A DNA stretch of 64,000 nucleotides from Nannochloropsis oceanica (GCA_004519485.1 CP038110.1:372001-436000), one strand, 5' to 3'. Shown: positions 32,096 through 44,174, counted from the first letter of the stretch. A program made the numbers and translations. The notes: generated from the sequence alone by a model not told the origin.

Positions 32096-33916
32096 GGTGT
32101 CTGTTGCAGCTGCTGCTGCTGCTGCTGATCACGGTGATCCTGTCAATGCTGCTATAGTGATGCAACAATGCTAGTGATGCTCTTGCTTGTCGCTGTCGCA
32201 AAGTGTGGCCGTGTGAGCGCGTCGGGGCGGTTGCTTCTTCAGATGCACTCCGGCGGCTCCGCTTATTCCTCCTGCAGGGGCTGCCTCTGCAGCTTTTCCG
32301 GTAACCCTGCGAGTGTGGAGTGTTAGGGAAATTGCATCAGATTTGACGGGCACAGAATCAGACGGCAAAGCCGAGGAATATGACGGGTGTCGGTTGCTAT
32401 ATTGCAATAGTCGTATCCAGGCCGTAACAGAACGCAGTGGTGGGAGTGTCTGCACTTGTGCTTGTCCGAATTGGGGGCAGAGAGGTGTACGACATACCTT
32501 GATTTCTACGAGTGGGCAACAGTGTCTTAATGTGAGGCAACTACAAGGAGGAGGAGCTGAAAGAGACGAGCCACTCCGCCCGACCCAAAAGGTGGTGCGT
32601 GTTCCGATTGGAAAAACTGGCCCATGTTATTTTTGGTTTTTCTTTCTTTTTTTGAGTGCAAAACCGGAACGGCGTGCGCTTTGCGCTTTTTGTTTCTAAC
32701 TAAACTTGCCTTGCATCGATCCGCCTGCTTTATTTTGCGTGACCCTATCGCCGCTTCCTCTCCGCTCCTAAGCAGCTTCCTTCTGCGGCACACTCGACTT
32801 GGCCACGTCCTCTATCCCCAACTATGTGGCTCATGAAAAAAGATTTTCGATTGTTTTTGGGATGAGCCTTTTATGAAAGAAATGTACCAATTCTTATCGT
32901 GATTGTATTTATCTGGTGGTGCGTATGCTGCGTGGTCATCATGGTCTCGATGGAGAAGCCCCTGCTTTGTTCCCTGGCTGCCGAAGAAGGCGAAGAAGAA
33001 TGCCTCTTCTTTATTTTCAAGCTTCAGCAAATGTTGGGCGGCATCCCACATGATCTCTTTTCTTTTAAGCGTTGCTCATAACTATACTTTAGAGTAGGGA
33101 CTTGGACATTGGCGGAAAAATATTCCACACCGTACTGTGCTATTTCATTTATCATCACTCTTTTCATAGGCGTCTCTTTGGTATTTCTTGTTGCAGCTGT
33201 CTATACTCTTGTCTTAAAAGGAAAAACTCCAAAATGAAAAGGTTTTTTATTCTTAATTGATCCTGATCAGAGAAATATCTGCATTTGCTTGTTTGCCAAT
33301 TATCATTCGTCCTAGAGGAGAAAAGTGTGGCCCCTCGCGAGGTGAATTGGGCATGAGTGCGATTTGTCTGAGAAATTAACGACGTGAAAGTTGCATAGTG
33401 TTGATCTTTTCTGCAAGCGAAGTCCTTCATTAAAGCCCTCAACAGGCTGGAGGAAGTGATACCATGGCAAATGTACCCACGCCCTTGACCTCTTGGCGGC
33501 ACGCAAGGCTCATCAAGTATGGCTTTTGAGAGCGTTTCTGTGAGATCATATGGGGGAATAACTCGCTGCAGTATCTGGTCTCTGAACCATTATTCATCCC
33601 AATTTTGTACTTCTAGTCCGTCTCGTGAGTTAGTGAGGTCGTGAAATACGGGGTGAGATGGTGGCGAGGTGGAAGGTCGAGATCATCCTCTGCCGAAGGT
33701 GTGGGGCACACATTCGTTTGCTCTCCCCCCATACACGGTACACCAAAAAATATACCTTTAACCTACACATACACCCATGCACAGGCCACAAACAAGATAT
33801 ATACCAAAGCCTCGGCGGGCTGGCCATGGACCTGGCTCGCTAAAACAAAACCCGCGACGAAGGCGGCCCACAGCAGCATCAACTTGAACGCCCACGCGCC
33901 TGCACCCACCACCAAG
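32096..33916. other. Divergent intergenic region, 1.8 kb
   Basis: The longest non-coding stretch in the window, between the elongase and the aspartic protease starts. It begins with a short GCT repeat near 32108 and becomes AT-rich around 32620-33450. Reading frames (for example 32313-32699 +) have no recognisable product. It may hold an upstream exon of the protease carrying its missing signal peptide, but I cannot place one. Confidence 0.5.
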
Positions 33917-36674
33917 ATGACCATTACCATTCCCTTGCGACGCCGCGCCTCTGCTCGCGGACGTCGCCGTCGTCGTCGTCACCGCATTCCTCTTTCCTCC
34001 CGACCACAACCCCAGCAGGGGGATCGCTGGCTCCAAGAAGGCGAATCCAGCCCACACCTTCCTCCCTCTACAGCCTACTCCTTGGTAACGACAGGGGGGA
34101 GTCATTTCCTAACCCTAGCCGTAGGGACGCCACCACAGCCACAGGCCGTCATTGTGGATACGGGTAGTACCTTAACGGCATTCGGGTGTGTGCCAGGGTG
34201 CGATTTTGGGTGTGGTACCCATACTTACCCCTTTTTTGCGTTGGACAAGAGTAGTTCGGCGCGGACGCTGACGTGTGGGGAATGCGGGACACAGTGCTTA
34301 GATGATAAATGTCTAGTATCCCAAAGATACTCGGAGGGGAGTTCGTGGCGGGCCTTTTCGGTGGAGGATCGCGTTGGCTTGATGGGGATGGGAGGGACGA
34401 GGAGTGCCGGCCAGCAGCAGGCTGACGACAGTGCTGCCAGCGGTGCTAATGACACAATTCCGTTTGTGTTTGGATGCCAGACCAAGCTCACGTACGTTTT
34501 CAAAAGGCCTACTTCAAGTGGATTCAGCTTATGTACACTGCATTGGTTTGTCGCACTCACCTATCTTTTTTCCTCCCTCCCTTTCCTCTAGAGGCCTCTT
34601 CGTCCCCCAGAAAGAGAATGGCATCATGGGTCTGTCCCGCGGTCCGGAAAATTTTATCTCACGACTCAAGGCTGCTGGTAAAATTCCCCGTGCATCATTT
34701 TCCATATGCTTCGACGAAGACGAGGAGGACGGAGGGAGGATCATGATTGGGGGTGGTGGGGGTGGGGGGGAGGAGGAAGGGAAGGCGGAAATGAAGGAGG
34801 AGGGATATGTCTTCGCCTCCCTCACTTCTTCTCCAAATGGATGGTTTCTCGTCGATCTCGCTGGTCTATCTCTGGGTGGGCGACCACTCTCCTCCCCCCT
34901 CCCTCCCTCCTTGCCTTCGTCTTCCTCTTCCCCTCCTGCTCTAACCCTTGAACGTCGTCGACATGCCTTGCTAGACTCAGGAACTACAGATACCTATCTC
35001 CTCCTCTCTGACCTCCCCTCCTTCTCATCCCTCTTCAAGCAAGCAACAAATAACAAATTGGAGTTCAATTCAGATGCTTCTTATCATCTCTCTCTGCACG
35101 AAATACTTCTGTTGCCCAGCCTGGAAGTGGAATTCAGGAAGGAGGAAGGGGAGGACGGGAAAGAGGAAGGGGTGGTGAAATTAGTGATACCACCATTGTC
35201 TTACATGGAAGAAATAGGCGTGAAGGGCCAAGAGAAGGGAGAGAAGGAGGAGAGCATGTGGGACGGAGGGAGGAGACAAGGGGTGTGGGTGCCGAGGGTG
35301 TACTTTACGGAGAGGTCGTTGATAATCTTGGGGTCCAATGCGATGAGAGGACACGATATCCTTTTTGATATGGAGGGAGAGAGGGTTGGGCTGAGGCGGG
35401 TAGTTTCTTGTTCCTACAGAAGATATAAGGCGAGAAATGGAGGAAGGTGTGCGGAAATGTGCACTGCTCCTGTCACTGGCCGCGGTGGCTCGGTAACTGC
35501 CGTCTGTGGAGTGGATGGAGAGAGCTACGGGTCTACTTGCGAGGCTGCATGTGTGTTGGGAAGCAGTGGAACTGGCAGCAACAACAGGATTTATAGCAGC
35601 AGTAGTAGTAACTCTAGCAGTATCGGAAATGAAGCGACGGATACACTGCTTCTTTGGGATGATGGACCTTGCCCTTCCTTTCAACAGCAGCAGCAGCAGC
35701 AGCAGCTTCAGCAGAGAAAGGAGGAGGACGAGGACGTCCAAGCTGCTATAACAGTCGCTCGACGCCAACAGTATCGGTCCCTGCTCTTTTCGGGTGCCCC
35801 CGGATGCATCGAGATCGCACGTGCCTTGCTGTTGCGTCCGAAGGCGGAAGGGAAGGAGGGAGGGACGGGAAAAGATCTCCCTTCTCCCTCGCTTATGTGC
35901 AACAATCCCTGCTTCGAAGCTGCCCAGTGGATAAACCAACAAGAAAATTCAGCAGCAGCGACAGCGGCGGCATCGACATCGGCATCAAACTCATTAGTGG
36001 AACACCTTCCCCTCGATTTCTGCGCGCGAAATCACGAGGGGAAATACTGCCAAGAAATCTACACTACCATTCTCCATACGAACAGCGTATCGTTTTCCTC
36101 CTCCTCCTCCTCCTCCTCATTCTCTGCCTCTTTCACTACATCCTCGTCCAGTCTATGCCAGGCACTCCAAAACATGGGCTGCTGCTTCCACCACCTTCTA
36201 CCCCGTTTTGCCCTCTCACAGAACACCACCACCCATCTCCTTCACTCTTGCCCACCTCCTCCGTCCCACCTTCATGCCTGCACCTCCCCACCAAGCGCAC
36301 TCTTCCGTCAAAACCCCTCCTCCTCTGCCTCCTCCTCTTCCTCCTTTCTTGCTTGGTGTAACAGTCTCTCGGCGGCAGAGTTGGTTCTTGTTAGCAGTTT
36401 TAGTCTACTCTCTTTACTTTTACTTGTTGTCGCGAGTCGATGGACCCATACCCTGGCCTTACCCTTGCCTTTAATTTCAAGGGGAGGAGATCAATGGCGG
36501 CAACAACAGCAACGGCATCAGCAGCAGCAGCAACGTCGACGTCTTGCTACTGCTCGTACTGTTGAGGAAGAAAAGAAAAAAGTAAGGGGAGGAGATATTG
36601 GAGAGCGGGCAAGGCTGACGATGACGCCAAAGGAAATGGTTGAAAAGAATTATGAGACCGTCATCTTTGTATAG
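33917..36674 (+). CDS. Pepsin-like aspartic protease with Kazal-like module and C-terminal membrane segment (885 aa, two exons)
   Basis: Exon 1 is 33917-34491 and exon 2 is 34592-36674 (GTACGT..CTAG, phase 2). The two catalytic Asp motifs are VDTGSTLTAFG (Asp81) and LDSGTTDTY (Asp320), with normal spacing. The flap-side NGIMGLSRG and the late SLIILGSNAMRGHDILFD match A1-family proteases. A Cys-rich block follows at about residues 478-512: CAEMC..VCGVDGESYGSTCEAAC, the spacing of a Kazal/follistatin-like domain. Another Cys-bearing region comes next, then a single hydrophobic segment (ELVLVSSFSLLSLLLLVVA) and a Gln/Arg-rich tail. This suggests a type I membrane protease of the secretory pathway or cell surface. 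No signal peptide is visible at the chosen Met, which begins with an Arg-rich stretch, so a 5' exon may be missing. Confidence 0.85.
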
Positions 36675-37793
36675 GAGCATAAACTGTAAGAAGGACAAAA
36701 AGAACGAGTAAGTCAGAAGAAATAAAGCAAAACATTGTGCAAGTCTTTTTTTGTTGTACTGATTCCATTTGATGAGTATCCGGCTCACTACAAATCATTC
36801 ATATTTCCCGCCGCCTTATGTGGTCGTCTCTTTTTCCCTGTAAAAATTGTGTTCCCCCTTCTTTCATGCGTATTCGCCCTTGTCGCTTGTATTACCTTCA
36901 GACATTCACCGTGCAGAATACACACAAACACACATACATACACATCCAAATCGTCGTACCTCTTTTTTCTCGACGTTTCAAAGCTTGAATTCAAAAACAT
37001 TCATGGGATAAGAGGGGCTTCCTGGTCAAGGAAATTTTGTTTTAAAGGTGCAGCCGTCACGCGCTGGCCCCGGGCAACTATGAAGGACGGCGGCGGTGCG
37101 AGGCATGATGGCTTTGCCCTGCTGCTTTTGCTTCGCTGCTTGAACTTGTTTAAGCTGCTGAAACAATTTCTGATGCTTCTATTGTAGGTCCTCTCGCTTT
37201 TGTGGGTTGTATCGATGTCTAGCTGGTTTGTATTTTTCATATTCTTAGTTGCCCCTCTTTCCATGCTGATAGTCCCCATTCGTTTATCTTTGGTTGTGTT
37301 GCCGGTAGTGAGAATCAGCCGATGATTTTCAAAAGAGCTCGCTAGGGCTCTTATTATACTGTGAAATACTGTCTCTCTACGTTGTACAGGCAAGGCCGGG
37401 GGTTACATAGGTACGCGCACATCTCAGTCACTCATGCATGCCTTCGTCTTTCCCCACCCCCACCCCCCCACTTCCAGTCTTTGCACCTCTCTTCCCTTTT
37501 ATTCATGTTCGCCCATCCACTGTGCCATGCACTTTTCTTTCTGTATGTCTCTCTTTCTTGCATTCTCTATTCCCTCGTCCTCTCTCGTGGCCATCTTTGA
37601 TCTCTTCAACGTTCTCGTCCTGTACACATATCTGTTTCTGCTTCTGCCTTCCTCTTTCATCTCTTCAATCCATCCCTCTTTAATCTCTCTCTTCATGTCT
37701 ATCTCGTAGCCGCTTGCTCTCACACATTCTTTTTCCTCTATCCATGTATGTACACTCTTTTCCGCGCTCCTCACTTGTTGACACATGCTGTTT
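36675..37793. other. Convergent intergenic region, 1.1 kb
   Basis: Tail-to-tail spacer between the protease and the low-complexity orphan. It includes the possible coding relic listed separately and T/C-rich sequence around 37440-37700. No firm gene. Confidence 0.5.
37026..37244 (-). other. Possible coding relic or 3' exon, basic and Gln/Lys-rich
   Basis: In one minus-strand frame a basic segment (EYEKYKPARHRYNPQKREDLQ region) is followed by a TAG at 37181-37179. It continues in the same frame with KHQKLFQQLKQVQAAKQKQQ, then a Cys-containing end (SCPGPARDGCTFKTKFP) before a stop at 37028. Both halves have the same Lys/Gln bias. It could be a decayed gene, or an exon whose acceptor is the ATAG itself. 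I recognise no family. Confidence 0.2.
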
Positions 37794-38707
37794 TCAACTC
37801 CGTGGACCAAAAGAAGCTGCGGCTGCGGCGGCTGCAGCCGCAGCCACAGCCGGCCCAGCAACTGGAGCACGGGAGGGAAGATGCGCAATGATGCCATGAA
37901 GGGGGCGAGAATGAGAAGGAGGACTCAAAGGCTTCGAAAGAGGGATAACAGGAGGAGGTGAAGACAAAGAGCAGTACCCGGTATCGATACAGGAGGAAGG
38001 AAGAGGAAGAGGATATATGCGTGGGTTGGTGCTGGCATGCTGATAGGCATGAGAGACAGAGCGGGCGGAATATGGGCAGGAAGAAGCGAGGTGGATTTGC
38101 TGCTGGTGGTGGTGGTGGGTAGAAATTATAGAGATATAAGGAGGAGTAAGGGGGGGGTAGGAGGAGGGGGAGGGCAGGTAAGAGGAAGGGACAGACGCTG
38201 AAGCAGGAGTGGGGGGGGAGGGGAAGAACTGCTGCTGCTGATACTGTGGCTGTTCCTGCTGATAGTACCGCTGCTGCTCCTGCTGATGCTCCTGCTGCTC
38301 CTGCTGCTCCGCTTCAGCTACTGGTCCCTCATCGATGCTCCCCCAATCATCACAATATTTCCGGCCGTCTTCCTTCCCTCCCTCCTCCTCTCGTCCGTCC
38401 TCCACCGAAATGCTGCCCCTTACCCAACGCGCGGCCATCCGTGCCTCGGCTGCTCTCTTGCGTCGTCCTTGGCCACGGCGGCCCCTGCGAGTCTGACGCC
38501 TTGCACGCGGTATTCCTCCTTCTCCTCCATCCTGCTGCTTCTGCTCCCCCTGCTTCTGGAGTTTCTTGATCTGCTGCTGCTCCTGCTGCTGGTACTGAAT
38601 GTATTGCGGCCATATCTGTTGTCCTAGTAGCTCATTCATCTCTTCTGCTGCCGTTATAGCTGTTGCTGCTCCACCGTGTACACGACAAGAAAAATTTGCA
38701 CTCATCG

Positions 38708-38750
<43 letters not shown>

Positions 38751-40571
38751 TACCGCGGAGGGAGTGTACCCGGAAGAAAGAGAGAAAGTGTTAAATGGTT
38801 TAGTTGAAGCGAGCCTCGTGCTGCTGCTGTTGCTGCTGCTGTTGTTGAAAGACCCGACAAAGGTCATCTTCGCCAACCTATCGGATAACTTTTGCAGACC
38901 CACGGTGCTGCCATCACCATCACCACCACCACCACTAGCAGCAGCAGCACTGGCAGCAGCAGCCGAAGCAGCGGCCGTCAGATCAAATTCGGAAGAACTT
39001 CCTGCGGCCGCAGGTAGGGGGAAACAGGAGTAGGAAGAGATAGAGGAAGGAGAGGTGACAACCGAGGTTTGACCCCAAGGAGAGGTGCTTAGCATTGATC
39101 GCGTCGCGCCTTGGTTCGTGCTACTGCCACCGACCGGAGAGAAAGAAGCAAAAGAAGAGGAAGAAGAAGTATTAGTACTGTTAACACTACTGCTGCTGCT
39201 GCTAGTCCACAAGGAAGCCGTGGCAAAGTAGTCGTGCGGGATATAGCCGTCAACGGAAGGCGACAACAATGTGAAGGCTGAGAAAGATGGCTCCCTCTTG
39301 CACACGCTACTATCACTCCCCTCCTCCGCCCACCAATTGCCCTCGTCCGTCAATCCTTCCTTCCCTTTCTCATACTCCTCTTCCTCCTCCTCACTATCGA
39401 AAGCATCGCCGTTGTGGGGGCCTAGGCCCTCCTTCCCTCCCTCCTTCACTTCCTCCTCCACTTCATCATCCGACTCAATCAAACGAAGCACCTCGGCCTT
39501 CACCCTTTGCATGGTTTGACGCTTGTCCTGCATTTGAAGTCGCGTCTCGCTCTGTTGTTGCTGCTGCTGTTGCTGCGGATTGATACTCTGGTGTTTTGGG
39601 GAGCAATTTATCGGCGAGAAAGGGGTGGTAGAGGAGGAGAGGACCGGGAGGGTTACGTCAGGGTGGAGGTGGGAAGTAGGAACGATGGAGGGCAAGCCCA
39701 GCACCATGGCTGATGTGTCGTCGTGCCGCTGATGCAGATCGACAATCAGAGAGGGTGATGTGGTGGTGTTGCTGCTACTGCTGCTGCTGATGTTGATCGC
39801 TGCGGTGGGTGTCGTTGACTGTGGCAGCTGTGCGGCATGGTGCAATAACACGCGGGCGAGCTCCTCCTTGGTCATGAGGGCGAGAGTGGCGCCACCATTC
39901 TCCCCCTCTTTCTTGCCACCCTGCGAAATCGTGTTGCTCATCTTGCTGTCGCTGCTGTCGTTGATCGGGTGCACAGCCTTGACCACCAAAGCCTCTAGCT
40001 TGATAAGCCCGCCAGTGCCCAGCAAGGCGCGCGGGCTCGGGAGGAAATGCCCTGTGCTGTTGCTGGTGCTACCACTGCTGCTGCTACCACTACAACTGGG
40101 ACTAGCATCATCAATGAGATCCACATCACTGTACGCGATATATGTCGTCGTCATCGTTGCGCCTGGTGGTGCTCCAGGCATCTCCCCGGCACCCGTTGCT
40201 GCGGCAGCAGCAACTATCTGGTTGTCTTCTTCAAGCGAAGAGAGAGGACCGCTAAATGTGGCCACAACGCCCGGGTTGGTCCAACCGAAGACATGAGAGA
40301 GGTGTGTTTTTTGCATCAGGGTCAAATTATAACCGTCTCGACGCTGGCCCCCATAGGAAATGGGCTGCATAGCCGCGAAGGCGCCGGGGGTGTCGCCGTC
40401 CTCTTCATAATGGTCCATCAAGGCCTCCACATCACGTTGACTACAGAAGGGCCAAGGGTGAAGAAATAGGGCGGACGACATTAGCTTATTGCTGGAAAGC
40501 GTGATCCCTGGGATGTGCTGTGCGACGATTGCGGCTAGAGGGTCAGTGGGAGGAGCAGATGCAAGGATCAT
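37794..40571 (-). CDS. Low-complexity protein of unknown function (925 aa)
   Basis: A single minus-strand frame stays open for over 3 kb. The chosen ATG at 40571 gives MILASAPPTDPLAAIVAQHI; the frame reaches an upstream ATG at 40829, but that extension looks like UTR. The N-terminal 130 residues are the least repetitive (SALFLHPWPFCSQRDVEALMDHYEEDGDTPG, then GWTNPGVVATFSGPLSS). The rest holds poly-Ser, poly-Ala, poly-Gln, acidic stretches and a basic patch near ARRQTRRGRRGQGRRKRAAEAR. The end is Gln/Tyr- and Pro/Ser-rich. The mixture resembles intrinsically disordered transcriptional regulators, but no DNA-binding domain is visible and I assign no function. It is divergent from the AlkB-like gene. 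Length alone argues against a chance frame. Confidence 0.6.
38715..38749. repeat. (GCT)n tract coding for poly-Ala in the orphan
   Basis: About eleven GCT units read on the minus strand in the orphan's frame as AGC-phase codons giving a poly-Ala/Ser-type run. One of several trinucleotide arrays in this gene. Confidence 0.6.
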
Positions 40572-41116
40572 GGGCCGGGCCCACCACAAAAATGCAGCGC
40601 TCAGAGGCCCCCGTACATGCGCCCTGTCTGTGTGGTGTGGTGTGCGGATTGGTGCTGTGCAAATGAATGGCATGCAACAGCATATTTTTATCAAGGCGCT
40701 TGGCTGGTGAATGCGACACCGCCGGATAGAAGGAGATATGAATAGGGGCCCATACAAAAAAGAGGAATCCGGCAAGCTGAGAGCCTGGTGTAACTTCTTT
40801 TGACAATAAGAAGGCGTATACAGTGCCAAGTCAGACTGTCCGTGAATCTCTAGTGCAGGGCAACGAAGCTGAGAAGAAATTGCTTCGTGGCTGCAGGCAT
40901 GGGTCCTGGGTATGACCCTGCCCCCCGAGGTGCATGCATCGAAGTCGATTTTTTGGCTCGGACCCAGTGTCCTCGCATCGGCGTAGCTTCGTTTTTCCGT
41001 TCCAATTCAATACGGGGGGATTTTTGATTTGTGTATGCTCAGGGTGTTTAAAGGGTTTTTGCCAAGGCAGGCAGTGCTTTGCTTGCTGTGGGTGCCGCGA
41101 CGCCAGTGTTGAAGAG
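40572..41116. other. Divergent intergenic region, orphan / AlkB-like
   Basis: A 545-bp head-to-head spacer. Both flanking frames remain open into it, so either start could be further upstream. No regulatory element that I can defend. Confidence 0.45.
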
Positions 41117-42668
41117 ATGGCGACACCACTTGTGATGATGGATGCGCTAGAGAAGCGGATATACCCCGTTATTCGAGAAGCAACAACCAGGGACCACGTG
41201 CCTTACAATGCCCTTCTTGCTCATCACAATGTTCCCAAACACACATTCCACAGCCCCCCACGCCATTGCATCTGGTACGAACTCCCCACCACCAGCCACA
41301 AGCACGCCACGGTGTTGAGAGATATCCAAGGGTTTGCCGCAGAGTTCTCGTGCAGCAGCACGTACCGGACCATGGCCAGATCTCTTATGGTGGCCGTCAA
41401 GGCCCTAAATCAGGCGCAAATTACCCTCAGAACCGTGAGTACTCATGCGGCTTCAGTGTCTACAAACACCGTTGCCGGCAAAACCAGAGTACTTAGCAGC
41501 ACTGCGACCCCCACTCCTGTTTGCGACACAACTACTACTCCTTCCTCCCCAAAAAAGGTCTCCTGGCTTAGCGCCCTTTTTGGTGACAGTGGCTCGTCCC
41601 AGCCTAAGGTGCATCGCCCCTTTGGTGTCCACGAAAAGGCACACTTGAAGTTAGCTACGCGCAAAAAAGACAAAGTCATGCAAACCAACCCCGGAGCACG
41701 CGTTGAGCCCGAATTTCTCCCTGAAATCGAATCACATAGGTTGGTAGAGGAAGCGCTCGACGTAATTAAGAAGTATGGGATTTCGCATGTGAGTGAGGAG
41801 CAACGGATTGAGATGGCGCATCAGCTGAAGCATTTTCCTTTGCCGAAGGCTGACTTGAAGGAATTGGTCAATATGCAGCGTGTCACGGGGGTAAGTGCTG
41901 CATACGAGGTGGATAGAAAGATAGAAAACACGAAAAAGGGAGAGTGTGTGTGGCTAGAGGCGCTATGGATAGGATAGCAACGGCTTGATTCAGGACTCAA
42001 CTTCTCAATTTTCTCCTCCCTTCCTTTTCACCCTCCACTTTCCTCCCTCCCAGCGCTTCGAAGACGCCGCTCAAACCCTGGCTCCTTGGGGGTACGGAGA
42101 CGACTTCAACATTGAACAGGTTCCTCCCGCGCTACGCAGCATGCTTGAGCGCATTCAAGCCTCACCGCATTTTTGTTTGGGAAAGCCCCGGGATATTACC
42201 TTGAACCATCGCGAGAATTATTTCTATCGTCTAGACCCTCATATTGACCCTGTCGATGATGGGGGAAATGTCTTCATCTTGGGGCTGTTGTCAGGGACGG
42301 TCTTGACCTTATCGCCGACCAGTAGAACAATGCACCCGGATCAGCACAAAGCGATGGACCCAAGAAGAGTGGCTGAAGTGTCGTGGTTACCTGGGAAGGA
42401 TATTGATGTTGACTTGCCTGCACGGACCTTGTTGCATTTGAGTGGTGATGCGCGATATAGCTGGTGTCATGGCATACGTCTAGGGGTGACCCATCCGCAG
42501 ATTGAGGATTACTATTTGGGGGCGGAATTACCAGAAGAGGCAAGAGTGCTGGGGGGAGAGCAGAAGGGAGAAGTCCCTTTGTGGGATTGGTGGGGGAACA
42601 TGAAGAATTTGAGACGACGGGGCCCGGAACGACTGAGCATTATTTTTGCCTTCTCGGATCCGGAATAG
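41117..42668 (+). CDS. AlkB-like 2-oxoglutarate/Fe(II) dioxygenase (462 aa, two exons)
   Basis: Exons are 41117-41890 and 42054-42668 (GTAAGT..CCAG, phase 0). The catalytic fold is in exon 2: NYFYRLDPHIDPVDDGG gives the HxD iron ligands (His321, Asp323), and YSWCHGIR gives the distal His397. The closing RRGPERLSIIFAFSDPE has the Arg that binds 2-oxoglutarate in AlkB enzymes. The family oxidatively demethylates nucleic acids or proteins. The first 258 residues have no recognised domain except a helical, charged part (VEEALDVIKKYGISHVSEEQ). Several ALKBH proteins act in mitochondria or nucleus; location cannot be read here. The frame is open upstream of 41117 to 40934, so the start is provisional. 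A similarity to ALKBH7-type proteins is possible but not shown. Confidence 0.82.
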
Positions 42669-43103
42669 AATTGAGAGGGCAGCGGACTCGGTGTGTGCAC
42701 TCGTAAGTGTAGAAAGAAAGTGAAAAACATTGAGAGTGTTGGTTCTTCTATTATTCGTCTTTTCTCTCTGTGTAACGTCTTGCTGGCTGTGCAATCGTCC
42801 TTCATTCAGCAGGAGCTTCGATGCTATAGAATATTTGCCAAGTTGCACTGAAACGCAGGTAGCTAGCTACCCGGATTTTCCTTTGCGTCTTGTTTACGGC
42901 ACAACACAGACCGATGACCCACTTTGAACCCTTACCACACCACACTAACATACAATGACAGGCCAGGCCTTGTTAAGCGCGCGGTTTTCGCCTTTCGAAG
43001 CAAGCACCCATACACGTACGACAATATATTCACACAGCCAAAACCTCCTCACTCTCATAAGGCGTCTATCCCCTCTACGCCCCTTCAGCACCCGTCCAAA
43101 ACA
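42669..43103. other. Intergenic region between two plus-strand genes
   Basis: A 435-bp spacer with the AlkB-like 3' UTR and the promoter side of the coiled-coil gene. No gene seen. Confidence 0.5.
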
Positions 43104-43946
43104 ATGGCCGGATGTCGTGCCTACACCGAACTGGAAGCGGAAAAGCTAACTTGTGAAATTGTGGAGCTCGAGAACTCAGTCATGCATTTGGTAAGTTTGC
43201 GATGGTGTCCTGGGGTACTACGAGTGAGGGCGGTTTGGGGGGAAGGAGAAATTGTTCTTTCCTAACTATTTGCCTTGCGTGGCAATCTATCCAAGACATG
43301 GACGCTCTCTAAATCGATCACGGAAGTTACTCGCGGCAAAATGTTGATATCCGCGGACTGCCGTGCATGTCTGTATCGTCTGTCTCATGTCTCCTCTTGT
43401 GCGGCGGCCAGCATGTCGTTTGCGCCACCCTCGAAGGGCGGTTTCGTACCTTACCTCACGCTGCGACACTGCCTATATTTGCCCCCACTTCTACCGTTTG
43501 TATATACCCATTATCGCTACCTATATGTACACTCCCTCTCCGTACGAGTCAATGTTCATCTTCTTCCCCACTACAAAAACAAACAGAAACGCTCCAATCA
43601 AGAACTCACCGACGCCCTAGCCTCCTCCCCAGAAGATACCGACTTCCAAGAGGCCATCAAAGAAAATACGGGTGTTATCCAGAGAAAGGAAAATCTCCTC
43701 GAAGAGCTGAAGAAGGAACTATGTACCCACAAAAGCATGCTCGTCACGGCCTTGGGCGCAGCAGAAGCCCGGCAGCTCCCTGCGGCGATAGCGATTGAAA
43801 ACGAGGCGGCAGCATCAGGTAGGCAAGCAGCTTCAATAGCGACAGAGGCAGCACGTGCAGCGCAAGCAAGAGCAGCGCCCAACCAAGCTACGCCGGACCA
43901 GCAGCAGCCCGAGGAAGAGGGAAAGGAAGGTGGGGTTTACCTTTGA
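43104..43946 (+). CDS. Small coiled-coil protein (148 aa, two exons)
   Basis: Exon 1 is 43104-43190 and exon 2 is 43587-43946, phase 0 (GTAAGT..ACAG). The joined core, VELENSVMHL + KRSNQELTDALASSPEDTDF and then EAIKENTGVIQRKENLLEEL, is a regular amphipathic coiled coil with Asn at repeated positions. It looks like a conserved small eukaryotic protein, but I cannot name the family with confidence. The C-terminal 65 residues are Ala-rich and then Gln/Glu-rich. The splice is well supported, because heptads run through it without a break. The 396-bp intron is long relative to the gene. No catalytic residues are seen; a role as an assembly or adaptor subunit is inference. Confidence 0.75.
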
Positions 43947-44174
43947 GGACCATGTTAAAAAACGAAAAGCGAATACAAAGAAACCAAGTGAGAAGATGTC
44001 AAACAGTATATGAAAGCACGCCGCTGAACTCAGCCAATCCCGTCGTACTCAAGCGTCTTTCTTTCCTTCTATTATGTCATTACGTCTCAAAGGCCATCTC
44101 GCCCAGAGCATACCCCCAACCTATTCCCATGATATCAGTTCTTCACTCTTTCTTCCGCCTTAATGTCTTTGATC

